Shown here: positions 28,774 to 40,691 of the stretch, piece by piece
Layout of the letters: each line of letters begins with the position of its first letter
How positions within the stretch are numbered: the stretch's first letter is position 1
Source of the DNA: Sapria himalayana
Taxonomy: Eukaryota > Streptophyta > Magnoliopsida > Malpighiales > Rafflesiaceae
NCBI GenBank assembly: GCA_029783825.1
Contig: JAREIK010002614.1
Coordinates: 86,259-150,258, forward strand
Length of the DNA stretch: 64,000 bases
Direction of reading: 5' to 3'
Notes under the pieces: generated by a model
What the model was told of the DNA's origin: nothing
Database searches by the model: none
Seen by the model: the letters and a program-made list of their open reading frames with translations, nothing else
Position numbers and translations under genes: made by a program

Positions 28774-29000
28774 TGTTATAAAATGATATGCAGAAATTAA
28801 AATAAATAATTAAATTTAAATTGAACACAAATTGAAATAACATAAATCAAATTTCAATAACTCTTATATGCATATTAACACATAAAACCCCCTTATATAG
28901 GAGGCAAGTTCATTCGAGCGGACCACATGAGTTGGGTGCTCCCATCAAGAAGGAAAATAAAAGTAGTGGGCCCCAAATTTCAAATAAGTAACTCCAATAA
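28774..29000 (-). mobile_element. Copia-type LTR remnant (left arm)
   Basis: On the minus strand there is CTATATAA (TATA box, 28893-28900) followed by ggggg, then a stretch ending ttctgcatatcattttataaca. Next comes AGTGTCAAAATATGGC, which resembles a decayed AGTGGTATCAGAGCC, the initiator-Met primer-binding site of plant copia elements. The outer LTR boundary and an internal coding region are not seen. This is probably a solo or truncated LTR. Confidence 0.5.
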
Positions 29001-29230
29001 CAAATTTCAATATCCTTTTTATATAGATGTTTGAAAGTTCAAAAATATCAAAATTTAAAATAAACAAATTAATTTTAAATAGAATCAAAAGAATATTTAC
29101 TTGTATCATAATAAACTAAAAATAATTAAAACAATAATTGTCTTGTTGATAATAAGTGCATCCAATGATGTTCTCAAATAATTTTTGGGTATTCAAGAGA
29201 AGATACTAAAGAGCTAAAATTCCATTATAG

Positions 29231-29893
29231 TTAGATTATAGAAAATGATGTCGGCTCGTGAAGGAAGGTTGGCTCACATAAGGGTTTTACATGGAGAAAT
29301 ATCTGAATAGAATCAATTTGTATGATAGGAATTAATAATGAAAGCATATGACAACATGAAAATTTTCCAAATTGTGGGTTAAATTGTTTATGGGCCTTAT
29401 TACAAACATATGATACAACAGGCATGGGTGATTCATGATATTTGAAACTCTAGGATGAGAAGATAATTCTGGGTTAGAAGAAACATCTACAAGATTGATC
29501 AAAGTAGAACTTGAACTTGCCACTATATATGGAACATCTTTAAGTTGTATTGACAAATCCCTATCATGCAATTCATCATCTTTACAATAAAAAAAATTGC
29601 TTACGAAATTATGTTTAATGTCTGTTATATTTAGTTTTTTTTTTTGATAAACTTCTTTGTATAACCAAAGTGTTTTTTATTTCAATATTTTGTTAGTGCA
29701 GAAAATAAAATTTTGAAAGATTGGGAATGCAGCAATAGCAAAATAATGAGTGTCCTACTACCCAGTCAATGGGCCGAAGAAAATTTTGAAGCATAGCCTG
29801 ATCTATCCAAGCGATATGACCCGCTCCATCATTGATATCGAAAAATTGTTTAATATAAATTGATTTTTTATTTCTATTTTTCGCTGCTACCAA
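29231..29893 (-). other. Cluster of small unrecognised open frames (left arm)
   Basis: Three minus-strand frames (29231-29425, 29332-29571, 29693-29893; 64-79 codons) have balanced amino-acid composition, unlike the repeat-derived frames. Examples are HDRDLSIQLKDVPYIVASSS and DINDGAGHIAWIDQAMLQNF. They are identical to the right-arm copies. I do not recognise them. They may be decayed transposon or captured gene pieces. Confidence 0.35.
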
Positions 29894-30605
29894 TTTTCTT
29901 CAAAATTATTCATTTTCATTTTCTCTCTATGCATGATTTTTTTCTTCACGATTGCTGCATCCATAATATATTGTTTTGGTAATAATCTATAAAAACATAA
30001 GCATTTTTCTAGTAGATGTAGCTAGTCATGCTGAATGACTAGTGAATCACATAATTTTCTGTGTTTCTAGATTATTGTTTGATTTTCTGCTATGATACTA
30101 GATTCTGGTTGTAGATATATATATATATATATATATCATTTTTCACTTTTCTTTTTCTTCCGAATCTATAAATTTACAAATCTTGGTAGCGGAATTACTA
30201 CCAACGTCTCATCTCAGATCATAAAGCCAACAAATTCATCATGTTGTCTAAGCAAGTAAATATTTTTTTCATGACTAGTTAACTTTTTAATAAAATCAAA
30301 AGAATTCTGCTTAGTAATGATTAAATGATTATACTATGAAAAATTTAACTTATTATCTAATTTAAATTTTTTAGCATCATTAAGATCATTACCAAAACAT
30401 ATGTATTTGGATTAAATTGTTCTTTTTGATTTAGAATATTTAGTCTAAGATTGCCTTGACATATGAAAGGAACCCTCGCTGACAACAATTGTAGTTGAGG
30501 GTCTATATTTATTGTATATTTTTAATATATTCATAATAGAATAAGTTGAATTTCTTATTTTCTGTTAGAATAAGTGTCATGATAGTCTATATGGAGGAAA
30601 TAATT
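29894..30605. other. AT-rich DNA outside the CACTA end
   Basis: Contains a (TA)n tract near 30116-30136. Near 30475-30503 a short imperfect inverted repeat reads ccctcgctgacaacaattg then tagttgaggg. No gene is visible. Confidence 0.5.
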
Positions 30606-31040
30606 CACTACCAGAAAAATCCCAAATAGCTAGGGACAATTCCCTAGCTAAATGAAGGGTTTCCATAGCTAAATAGGATATTACGATGTATTAACAATGG
30701 AAGCTTTCCAAATCTAAAGTGCTCATCGCTAAAAATTAATGAGGGAATAAGTCCCTAGCTAAAAAATTTTAGCGACGGAAATATCCCTAGATAAAATAAT
30801 AATTTTCCTAGCTAAATTAGCAAGTTAAATGTGAGTTTCCATCGCTAAACAGATATAATGACGGAACCTTTTCCAATCTAAAGTGTTTGTCGCTAAAAAT
30901 TAAGGAGGGAAAGAGTCCCTAGCTAAAAAATTTTAGCAACGGAAAATTCCCTAGCTAAAATAATTATTCCCTAGCTAAATTAGCAAGGGAAAATTCCATA
31001 GCCAAATTAGAAAGAGAAAAAACCCTAGCTATTTTCATTT
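30606..31040 (-). mobile_element. CACTA 3' terminus with subterminal repeats (left-arm copy)
   Basis: Reads CACTACCAGAAAAATC on the + strand, the inverted form of a CACTA 3' terminus. It is followed by dense subterminal repeats, e.g. tagctagggac, ttagcgacggaaa and tccctagctaaa, through 31030. The element body lies to the right, so the element points leftward here. The flank ATT is simply the mirror of AAT at the other copy, so no target-site duplication can be inferred. Confidence 0.85.
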
Positions 31041-31260
31041 CAAAAAATTTTCAGAATTTTATTTTTTTTTTCAAAAAATTTAATTAAATAAATTAATAAT
31101 TTAATATTAAATTGTATAAAAACACAAACTATAAACGATAATTTATAATTAATAAAAAATAAAATCATTTAATAAATTATTCTGATATAATATTTTACAT
31201 AATTAAAACAAAAACATAACAAAATTTTATTACATCTTATTATCAATGTATCTACCAACA

Positions 31261-32074
31261 GTGCATAAAGCATAATCTATCCGTGCATTGACATTGCAAT
31301 CTCTCCCTCAGCTCCTCCGATCACCATCTTTCTACCGTGACAAAGTTGTCTGAGTCATAATGCATCATGTCTAGTGAAAAATTCTTTCTCTTCTACAAAC
31401 TTCAATTGAAAAACATTGTGGTATCATATCTATACAAAATTTAAACCAGTCAATCAAATCAAAATAATAAAATAAATAAAGTTCTATTTTGATAAATATA
31501 TAATACTATAATATATATGTACATATATACTAGCATTTCACTAGTTACATATAATATTATAGTATATATGTACATATATATTGATATATATATACACACA
31601 CACACACACACACGCATATACATATATAGAAGTATAAATGTATATATACATTGCAGTATAAATGTACATATATACTACCGTGTATATGTTTACACGGGTA
31701 TATATGTATATGTACATATATACTAGTATATATGTACAAGTATTTATATGTACATATATACTTGGTATATATAAATATAGACTAAAGTGTATATGTACAT
31801 ATATAAATGTAAACATATACAATGTAGTGTGCATGTATACATTGGTATATGTATATGTATATATATACAGGTATATGTATACAAGTATTTATATGTACAT
31901 ATATACTTAGTATATGCACATATATAGTGGTAAATACTTGTACATATATACCAATGTATACATATACACTATAATATATATGTACATATACACTGCAATG
32001 TATATGTACATATTCTATAGTCTATATATGTACATATACACATATACTAGTAAATATTTGTACATATATACTAG

Positions 32075-32113
<39 letters not shown>

Positions 32114-33490
32114 TTATAGAGGTATATATGTATATATACATATATACTTGTATATATGTATATATACATATATACTTGTATATATGTATAAGTATTTATA
32201 TTAAAGTAGAGCATAAATATCTATTATGGAGCATGAACATAAAACAGCTAAAAATTATGTCATAAACATAAAAAAAATAAACAAACACATAACCATTGCT
32301 GCAAAAATATCTTTGTTTGTTTGAAATTTGTAACTAGATTTTATAGGATAAAAGTTCAATACATACATACTTACAGTGCATAAAGTATAATCTATTCATT
32401 AAATTGATGTTGTTTTATCTCCCCCAGCTCCTCTGGTCACCAGCTTTCTGCTGCGACAAAGCTGTCCTAGTCACGGTGCATCATGTCTAGTGAAAAATCC
32501 CTTCTCTTCTATAAGCTTCGTATGAAAAATATTGTGGTACCAAATCTGTACGAAAATTAAATAGTCAATCAAATCAAAATAAATAAATAAAATAAGTTCT
32601 ATTTTGGTAAATATATAATACTATAGTATATATGTACATATATACTACAGTTTATATGTACATATATACAAGAGTATACATATACACTATTATATATATA
32701 CAAGTACACTATAGTTTATATGTACATACACTATAGTGTATATATGTACATATACTGAGTATTTATATGTACATATATTGTAGTGTATTTGTACATATAC
32801 ACTGGTATATATGTACATATACATATAGACTGGTATATATGTACATAAACATATATTCTAGTATATATGTACAAGTATTTTTATGTACATGTATACTCAA
32901 TATATGAACATATACACTATAGTGTATATGTACATATATACTAGTGTATACATATACACTGCAGTATATATGTACATATATATGTTCATGTATGTACATA
33001 TACATTGTAGTGTATATGTACAAGTATGTACATATATACTGGTAAATACTTGTACATATATACCAGCGTATACATATTCACTGCAGTGTAAATGTACATA
33101 TATTATAGTGTATATATGTACATATATTGAGATTTTATATGTACATATAAATATGTACATATACTAAAGTGTATATGTACATATATACTGGTATATATGA
33201 ACATATACACAAAAACTAGTAAATACTTGTACATATATACTGATATATATGTATATGTGTACAAATACATATATACTGGAATATATGTACAAGTATTTAC
33301 ATAAAGTAGAGCGTGAGCACACATTATGGAGCATAAACATCAAACAGCTATATATTCTGTTATAAGCATAAAAAATCATCTTGGTTTGTTCAAAATTGCA
33401 TTGAAGCTGCAAATATAAGGCACAAGAAATTAACAACTAGATTTTACATGATGAAAGTTCAATACATAAATACATACATGGATACATACA
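31261..33490. repeat. Tandem pair of 1.1-kb units inside CACTA element (left arm)
   Basis: The start of unit 1 (gtgcataaag, 31261) recurs at 32376, an offset of 1115 bp. Both units contain the same order. First comes a conserved block (tcagctcctc, gacaaag, gcatcatgtctagtgaaaaa, caatcaaatcaaaat). Then a TGTACA-rich array, then a tail (agtattta, aaagtagagc, aacagcta, aactagatttta). Units are diverged by substitutions and array-length changes. Internal tandem repeats replace any transposase gene here. Confidence 0.85.
31510..33290. repeat. TGTACA-centred palindromic arrays
   Basis: Two blocks (about 31510-32190 and 32625-33290) are made almost entirely of variants of TATATGTACATATATAC with ACTAG, ACTATAGTG or AAGTATTTA linkers. 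TATATGTACATATA is itself a perfect palindrome, repeated dozens of times. An ATATGTGTGTGT run lies at 32083-32111. Frames over this block (Y-V-H-I-Y-T periodic peptides) are artefacts. Confidence 0.85.
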
Positions 33491-34063
33491 TACATATATG
33501 ACATTTTCTCTTCCCTCTGCAAGTATTTACATAAAGTAGTGCGTAAATATTCATAATGATGCATGAACATCAAACAGCTAGATAGTCTTTAATAAGCATT
33601 AAAAAAGGAACAAACACCTTAACTAGGGCTACAAAAATCATTTTTGTTTTTTCAAAATTGTGTTGAACCTAGAAACACAAGGCACAAGAAATTTGTAACT
33701 AGATTTTACAGGATGAAAGTTAAATACACACACACACACACACACACACACATGGATACATACATACGTGGGTACATACATACATATATGACCTCCTTTT
33801 TATCTTCCCTTTACAAGTATTTACATAAAGTAGAGCGTAAATATCCATTATGGAGCACGAACATCAAACAACTAGATATTCTATCATAAGCATAAAAAAT
33901 GGAATAACACCTTAGAACCAGGCCGACAAAAATATCTTTGTTTGTTCGAAATTGTGTCGAACCTAAAAATACAAGGCACAAAAAATTTGCAACTGAATTT
34001 TACCTGATGAAAATTCAATACATACATACATACATACATGGATACACACACACACACACATAC

Positions 34064-34099
<36 letters not shown>

Positions 34100-34100
34100 A
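33291..34100. repeat. Extra tandem copies of the repeat-unit tail
   Basis: The tail of the 1.1-kb unit (aagtattta..taaagtag...aacagcta...gatttta..gatgaaa) starts at 33291, 33521 and 33815, spacings of 230 and 294 bp. It also occurs once in unit 1 at 32190. Each copy ends in (CATA)n or (CA)n microsatellite. A (TA)n run closes the block at about 34066-34093. Confidence 0.8.
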
Positions 34101-36806
34101 GAACAAGCTAAAATAAATGATTAAATTTTAACATATGAATCTTTGAAATTGCATCATCAATAAAAAACCATACTCATAACCAGATGGAAGACATAGCCTA
34201 AAAAATTATAATTTATTAGTGAGGCTTTGATTTTGGATATCACCCTAAATTAAGAGAAAAGTTGGACCTACTTGAACTTATCTAGAGAGAGAATATTAAT
34301 GAAAGCAGATCATTATCATACTCTTATGATATTTAGGAGTACAATATTATTAAAATATTACAATTGTATATTTGTTTTTCTCTGACCAATTATAATTTGC
34401 AAAATAATATTAATGCTAAATGTTTGATAAATTTTCTCATTATCCTCCAAATTAAAAAAAATGCTTAAATGATGAATATTTAACATCATTTTCACTCCTA
34501 AAAATAAAAACTACAATAAAAGCATTATTCAATAATATAATTGGAGGTTGTACCTAGAATACAAGACCCTTGCATAGTCAAACATTTATGATATATTGAT
34601 ATCTCAATAATATTCTTTCAAAAATCAATAAAAGCTTTATCTAATACATCTCAAATACAAGACATATTATCCTTTGACAAAGATACTTGTCATCACATCA
34701 AGAAAATGACCTCTAATATATACATACAAAATAAGAACTTCTAAAGTAATCATGATCCATTGGACATGACTTTTAAATCTCACCAAGAGAGAGAGATAGA
34801 AATGAGCATTAAAAGACTTGATGATCTCAATCCAAAGATGGATATACTAAATGGATACATTCAAAATCTATTTTAAATGATTTTTCTATCATATCAGTTG
34901 ATCCAGTTTAGAATAATGAGTCGGACATTCCAATTACATTATAGACAAATATATATAATAAAGAGGGACCCAGGGAAAAGATCGATCGACAAGACTATGT
35001 TGGTAATGAATGATTTTACATAGCCTTATAATATTGATTTTTGGAACTCATTATTTCATATGATTAACATGACCACTAATATGTTATTACTTTCTATTTA
35101 TCATCACATATATAAAATATGTATTAGTTAGATATAAAGAATACATTCCTTTATAATAATTTATATAAAAAAATGCTTATGTAGTAGTCACCAGGATTTA
35201 TTGTTCCTGAAAGCAGAGAACACATATATGATATATAGAATATGAAAAGCAATTTATAGCTTCAAGCAGTCTCCCAAGAAATGATTTAATAATTTTACTC
35301 AATATTTACTATATTTTGTCATAGAAATATGTCAAAATTTCTATTTTTTTAAGATGATCAAGATATTAGTATGTGAAACTAATTGTATATGATGATAATG
35401 ATCTAATTACATGAGATAATCAGTTTAATATATCTAAACTAAAATCTACAAACCAAGTTTCAAACACTGTTTGAAATATCTGAGATTTTTTTAGTATTAA
35501 GATCAAATACTCAAAAAGTATGACAACTCTTTCGCAGAGAAAATAAATTATATATATTTTATTTGATTAGATATATCATGATATACATTGTTGGCTTACT
35601 ACTTTATCTAAATATATTTATTAAAGCTTTTATAGTTATACATATAGTAAGATATAATTATTTATAGTTATATGTTATTATACATATAGTATATATAGTT
35701 ATAAATATTTTTATATTGCTAAACATATAGTTATATATAGATATATTCATACAAATAATTTTACATAAATATATACAAAGTTATAAACAAATATATTGGT
35801 TTACATATATGTATACATATATGTATAGTCAGTTACAAATATAGTTATATTTAATTATATAGAGTATTAGAGTTATACATATATTTATATATAGTTAGAC
35901 ACATATAATTAAACATAATGTTGTATGTTGTTTAAGCATACAAAATTGAATTATTATTAGATGAAAACTTTTTTCATGTGCAATATCTCTCTTATGTCCT
36001 GATTTTTATAGTAAAAGATAAAATAAATGAGATTACAAATTCATTCATTCATTTTTATTAATATATGAAATATGTGAAAAATTCTTCTTCTCATTTATAA
36101 TTTTTCAAAAAACATATTGGAGAAGAAAGAAATGTGTTTAACAAATCTTTGTGTTTGGATATACCAACAAGATAAATCTCAACATATTTAATTATAAGTA
36201 TAATTATAGCTCATAAAAAACATTTGAACAAATAAAAGAACAAAAATAAATAAATTTTATGATTGAACAAAAAGGATAGATAATTAAAGAAGATTGACAA
36301 ATGATGAGAAGTTTGTAGGATTTCTTATAAAAGTGTTATACCACCACATTACATATTTAGGGGTAAAAATATCAATTATATTACTTTTAACACTAATTTT
36401 CATGAAGTGAATTGCTTCAAATCATTCTTTTATTATAAAAACAAAGCAAAAATATTTTTTTTTGTGAATTATGCCCATAATAATGAGCATTACATTTTAA
36501 AAATATTGTCACAATGACAAGATGAATGTGGTATTAATTGCAGCGATATTGGTTGATCCTTGTTATAAGTTAAAATACGTGAAATTTTATTATTCAAAAT
36601 TTTAATATACTAACGAGATTAAAAAGATAATAAGAAATATAAAATCTTTTATAAATTAATTTACCAATAATATTCATTAACACTATTAAAAAAATACTTC
36701 TAACTATATTATTAATATTCTCAAAACTATAAAAATAATACAAATAATATAGAAAGCTTATAAATTATTTTTTAACATAAAGAAATTAGGGAATACATGT
36801 AAGTAG
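34101..36806. other. AT-rich DNA with no recognisable gene
   Basis: No frame of note and no clear transposon terminus. The block 35640-35930 is rich in tata/gtata words similar in style to 11160-11640. A few arm-distinguishing substitutions lie here (near 34317, 34367, 34587, 35092 and 36038). Confidence 0.6.
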
Positions 36807-37252
36807 TCATATGACTACACTAAGATGTTGGAGTATAAATGGGACCACAACTACTTGTATGTTGTGGTTATTATTTGAATTGAAAACTTTGAACCTCAAA
36901 CAAGAAATAAAAATGCAGATATAGAAATTAGATAGATATTCATGAGCACCTACATCACATAATAATAATAAAAACATATAATATTGGAACCAAAGACCAA
37001 GGAAAGAAATTTCATGTGAATCATTAGAACATGTCAACATTCAATGCATTTACACATCAAAACCGGCACAACATTATCATAATCATAGTCGTGCAATCTC
37101 TTTGCTCCAATGTAAATTATGGTTTTCATATCAATCCAACCACATATTGCAAATGAGAATTGTATATAGAGTGGTGGGAAAATATTTAAAAAATATGAAT
37201 TAATGTTCAGCAGGAATATTCCACGCAATTTTAGGTTGCCAGAACTCCACAA
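36807..37252 (-). other. Two unrecognised small frames (left arm)
   Basis: Minus-strand frames 36807-37040 and 37034-37252 have no recognisable family. In another minus-strand frame, just left of 37350, there is an open run ending WQPKIAWNIPAEH-stop. It could be the end of a captured coding exon. All of this is repeated without change in the right arm (40246-40691). Confidence 0.25.
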
Positions 37253-37810
37253 GAATATCGACAGGAAGAATTATTAGTGATGGACCTCTTTTGTAAGAAT
37301 TAGGTTTTAGATTAATAATGATTTCGCCATGTTTCTAAAGTGGAGACAAATCAAGCAACATGCCTACATTACTAATGAAGTACATGTTGGCTACATAATG
37401 TACTCAAGGATTGATCTTGATTCACGAATTTACTCAATGAGATCGAACACGGCAGTAAATTTTTCTCACAGAGCTGATTATTAAATTATGAATAAAAAAA
37501 CATGGAAGAATGACGAACCTGATGACTTTATCGGATCTCTTCCATGAGGCCGCTTTTTTCCATGGAAGATAAATCATTAAAGACTAATGGGTTTTATGGT
37601 TTTACAGTAGCAAGGATCCCTTCACACTGGAGTCGAGAGAGAGAGAGGCCAATAGAGAGACTTAGAGTTTATTATGTTTATTAAGTTAAAGACTAGTTAC
37701 AATCTCTAACTATTAAGTTTATTAAGTTTCTTAGGTTTTAAAATTCCATTAATGTTTTAATTTTAAATTTTTAAAACATTTAATATACAATATATATATA
37801 TATATAACAT
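37253..37810. other. Unassigned, partly exon-like sequence
   Basis: On the minus strand a CT-rich stretch (around 37636-37650) precedes a frame starting MIYLPWKKAASWKRSDKVI near 37577. It has the look of a plant 5' leader plus exon, but I do not recognise it. (TA)n at 37794-37805. Confidence 0.25.
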
Positions 37811-37960
37811 CAAGGGGGCATTTGTTTTTTTTACTTTATGATTAATAGAACTTTTTTTAGCTTAATGCTTAATAGTACTTAATAGCATTAAGAATTAAGT
37901 TATTTTTTTAATATTATATTTTTATTAAGGGAGAGAGGATGTTTTCTTTATGAAGGAGAA
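37811..37960 (+). mobile_element. MITE-like end near palindrome centre (left arm)
   Basis: Begins aagggggcatttgtttttt and continues with agcttaatgcttaatag and cttaatagcattaag. This GGGGGYRTTTGTTT...TTAAT pattern is common at ends of plant hAT-like MITEs. Its only inverted partner is the mirror copy at 39560-39687, so whether it is a complete element cannot be told apart from the palindrome. Confidence 0.35.
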
Positions 37961-38529
37961 CTCAAAAATGCTAGGTTGAGTATTTTTCGATACAACATTT
38001 AATATATTATATTTTATCATACAATGAATTATTTAATCTTTTTATTAGTAGAAATTTTAATATATGTTCATTTATTTTTTAAAATATCTTTAAAAATTTT
38101 AATAAATATAGAATTAATTATTTAATGTTATTGTAGTCTTATTAATAATTATTATAGTCTTTATTAATAGTTATTGTAGTGCTTATTAATATTACATTTT
38201 TTTATATTTATATAGATTTTTAAATTATTTATTTATAAAAACATATTTTTATTATTATACGAGGAGAATTGGTCTTACAAGGATCACTGATCTAAAGACA
38301 ATGGCAAACGTACCTTTAATAGACAAAATTAAATAAAATATTAAAAAAATTAAATCTTAAAGATTAGTGATGAAAATTATTTCTAGCCCAAATAGTTAGG
38401 GAAAAATCCTTAACTAAATGGATATATTTTGTGAAAATTAAAATTTAAAGAATAATCACTTGTAATAAAATATAAAATAGTAATATAAATTCAAATAATT
38501 AGTTAGCGATTGATTTTGTCTTGATCTAA

Positions 38530-38544
38530 TTAGCTAGGAAAAAT
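38530..38544 (+). repeat. Subterminal inverted repeat bounding the spacer, left copy
   Basis: TTAGCTAGGAAAAAT here is the exact complement of ATTTTTCCTAGCTAA at 38953-38967. Copy 1 of the CACTA family has the near-identical TTTAGCTAGGAAAATTTATC at the corresponding position, 20-25 bp inside its terminus. This is therefore a native subterminal repeat and the likely fold-back site. Confidence 0.85.
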
Positions 38545-38952
38545 TTATCTAGAGAAATTTAGCTAGGGATCAATCCCTAGATAAATTGCGAGGGATTATT
38601 TGGGAATAGCAAGGAATTTTTGATTTTATACTGAAATAAAAATTTGTGACGGATTAGGGATAGAATTGGTCGATTGAAAATTTCCATTGCTATTTTTTTC
38701 GTAAATTTATGTATTATGAAAAGTGATAAATTTAACGATAGATTTAGCGATTGATTTTCCCTAGCTAATTATCTATACAAAATTCATTGCTAATATGTTC
38801 GTAAATTCCACTCAAGAAAAGCCAAGAATTTAGAGACAGATTTAGCAACATATTTTCCCTAGCTAATTAGATCCTGACATAATTTATCACTAATATGTTC
38901 ATAAATTCAACGTAAATAAAAGCAGGTAATTTAGTGATAGATTTAGTGATGG
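38545..38952 (+). repeat. 408-bp asymmetric palindrome spacer
   Basis: This is the only central DNA without a mirror copy. Pairing between arms holds through 38544/38953 and stops at 38545 (T) versus 38952 (G). The spacer is CACTA subterminal sequence in + orientation (gatcaatccctagata, ttagcgattgattttccc, gtgatagatttagtga). A spacer of this kind is the expected loop of a fold-back intermediate. Confidence 0.9.
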
Positions 38953-39530
38953 ATTTTTCCTAGCTAATTAGATCAAGACAAAATCAATCGCTAACTAATT
39001 ATTTGAATTTATATTACTATTTTATATTTTATTACAAGTGATTATTCTTTAAATTTTAATTTTCACAAAATATATCCATTTAGTTAAGGATTTTTCCCTA
39101 ACTATTTGGGCTAGAAATAATTTTCATCACTAATCTTTAAGATTTAATTTTTTTAATATTTTATTTAATTTTGTCTATTAAAGGTACGTTTGCCATTGTC
39201 TTTAGATCAGTGATCCTTGTAAGACACATTCTCCTCGTATAATAATAAAAATATGTTTTTATAAATAATAATTTAAAAATCTATATAAATATAAAAAAAT
39301 GTAATATTAATAAACACTACAATAACTATTAATAAAGACTATAATAATTATTAATAAAGACTACAATAACATTAAATAATTAATTCTATATTTATTAAAA
39401 TTTTTAAAGATATTTTAAAAAATAAATGAACATATATTAAAATTTCTACTAATAAAAAGATTAAATAATTCATTGTATGATAAAATATAATATATTAAAT
39501 GTTGTATCGAAAAATACTCAACCTAGCATT

Positions 39531-39687
39531 TTTGAGTTCTCCTTCATAAAGAAAACATCCTCTCTCCCTTAATAAAAATATAATATTAAAAAAATAACTT
39601 AATTCTTAATGCTATTAAGTACTATTAAGCATTAAGCTAAAAAAAGTTCTATTAATCATAAAGTAAAAAAAACAAATGCCCCCTTGA
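39531..39687 (-). mobile_element. MITE-like end (right-arm copy)
   Basis: Mirror of 37811-37960, ending aacaaatgcccccttg. It follows the CACTA 5' region directly, so it may be a nested insertion in that element. Confidence 0.35.
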
Positions 39688-40245
39688 TGTTATATATATA
39701 TATATATTGTATATTAAATGTTTTGAAAATTTAAAATTAAAACATTAATGGAATTTTAAAACCTAAGAAAACTTAATAAACTTAATAGTTAGAGATTGTA
39801 ACTAGTCTTTAACTTAATAAACATAATAAACTCTAAGTCTCTCTATTGGCCTCTCTCTCTCTCGACTCCAGTGTGAAGGGATCCTTGCTACTGTAAAACC
39901 ATAAAACCCATTAGTCTTTAATGATTTATCTTCCATGGAAAAAAGCGGCCTCATGGAAGAGATCCGATAAAGTCATCAGGTTCGTCATTCTTCCATGTTT
40001 TTTTATTCATAATTTAATAATCAGCTCTGTGAGAAAAATTTACTGCCGTGTTCGATCTCATTGAGTAAATTCGTGAATCAAGATCAATCCTTGAGTACAT
40101 TATGTAGCCAACATGTACTTCATTAGTAATGTAGGCATGTTGCTTGATTTGTCTCCACTTTAGAAACATGGCGAAATCATTATTAATCTAAAACCTAATT
40201 CTTACAAAAGAGGTCCATCACTAATAATTCTTCCTGTCGATATTC
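39688..40245. other. Unassigned, partly exon-like sequence (right arm)
   Basis: Mirror of 37253-37810. On the + strand a CT-rich leader (39840-39870) precedes an ATG at 39921 (MIYLPWKKAASW...) and another at 39935 (MEKSGLMEEIR-stop). A further open run to 40297 ends WQPKIAWNIPAEH. Possible captured exon pieces; not recognised. Confidence 0.25.
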
Positions 40246-40691
40246 TTGTGGAGTTCTGGCAACCTAAAATTGCGTGGAATATTCCTGCTGAACATTAATT
40301 CATATTTTTTAAATATTTTCCCACCACTCTATATACAATTCTCATTTGCAATATGTGGTTGGATTGATATGAAAACCATAATTTACATTGGAGCAAAGAG
40401 ATTGCACGACTATGATTATGATAATGTTGTGCCGGTTTTGATGTGTAAATGCATTGAATGTTGACATGTTCTAATGATTCACATGAAATTTCTTTCCTTG
40501 GTCTTTGGTTCCAATATTATATGTTTTTATTATTATTATGTGATGTAGGTGCTCATGAATATCTATCTAATTTCTATATCTGCATTTTTATTTCTTGTTT
40601 GAGGTTCAAAGTTTTCAATTCAAATAATAACCACAACATACAAGTAGTTGTGGTCCCATTTATACTCCAACATCTTAGTGTAGTCATATGA
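40246..40691 (+). other. Two unrecognised small frames (right arm)
   Basis: Frames 40246-40464 and 40458-40691 encode exactly the same peptides as 37034-37252 and 36807-37040. Identity over about 450 bp shows how young or well homogenised the arms are; it does not show coding function. Confidence 0.25.

Larger units (their letters stand above)
13431..38544 (+). repeat. Left arm of giant palindrome (at least 25 kb)
   Basis: The reverse complement of this interval is 38953-64000. The outermost bases of the window (63961-64000) match 13431-13470, so the duplication certainly continues past the right edge. Mirror pairs have coordinate sums of 77431-77540. The drift comes from indels that are mostly in microsatellites. 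Unique DNA is nearly identical: I noticed substitutions near 24684, 34317, 34367, 34587, 35092 and 36038, plus one-base indels near 25030 and 37730. Confidence 0.97.
38530..39530 (+). mobile_element. CACTA 5' region at palindrome centre (copy 2)
   Basis: From 38530 the order TTAGCTAGGAAAAA, TTTATCTAG, aaattgcgaggga, gatttt-tactgaaataaaa and cgtaaattt is colinear with 6185-6420 of copy 1. Downstream (38950-39270) it matches copy 1 at 6770-7110 and copy 3, including tctattaaaggt and ctcctcgtat. Only the first 20-25 bp, the CACTACAAAAAAA end itself, are missing. They are replaced by the left palindrome arm. Read with the 3' terminus at 46879, this makes one element of about 8.4 kb with no transposase frame, hence non-autonomous. 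Confidence 0.7.

Noticed and set aside
29140..29230. Possible tRNA or snoRNA in the AT-rich stretch between LTR remnant and small frames
   Set aside because: No C/D or H/ACA box arrangement and no cloverleaf could be drawn by eye.
31517..33436. Open frames with periodic YVHIYTS peptides, mirrored at 44073-46026
   Set aside because: Products of the TGTACA/TATA arrays, overlapping on both strands with no family signature.
38545..38952. Spacer as a replication origin or regulatory island of the palindrome
   Set aside because: Its sequence is fully explained as CACTA subterminal DNA homologous to 6185-6770; no additional motif is seen.
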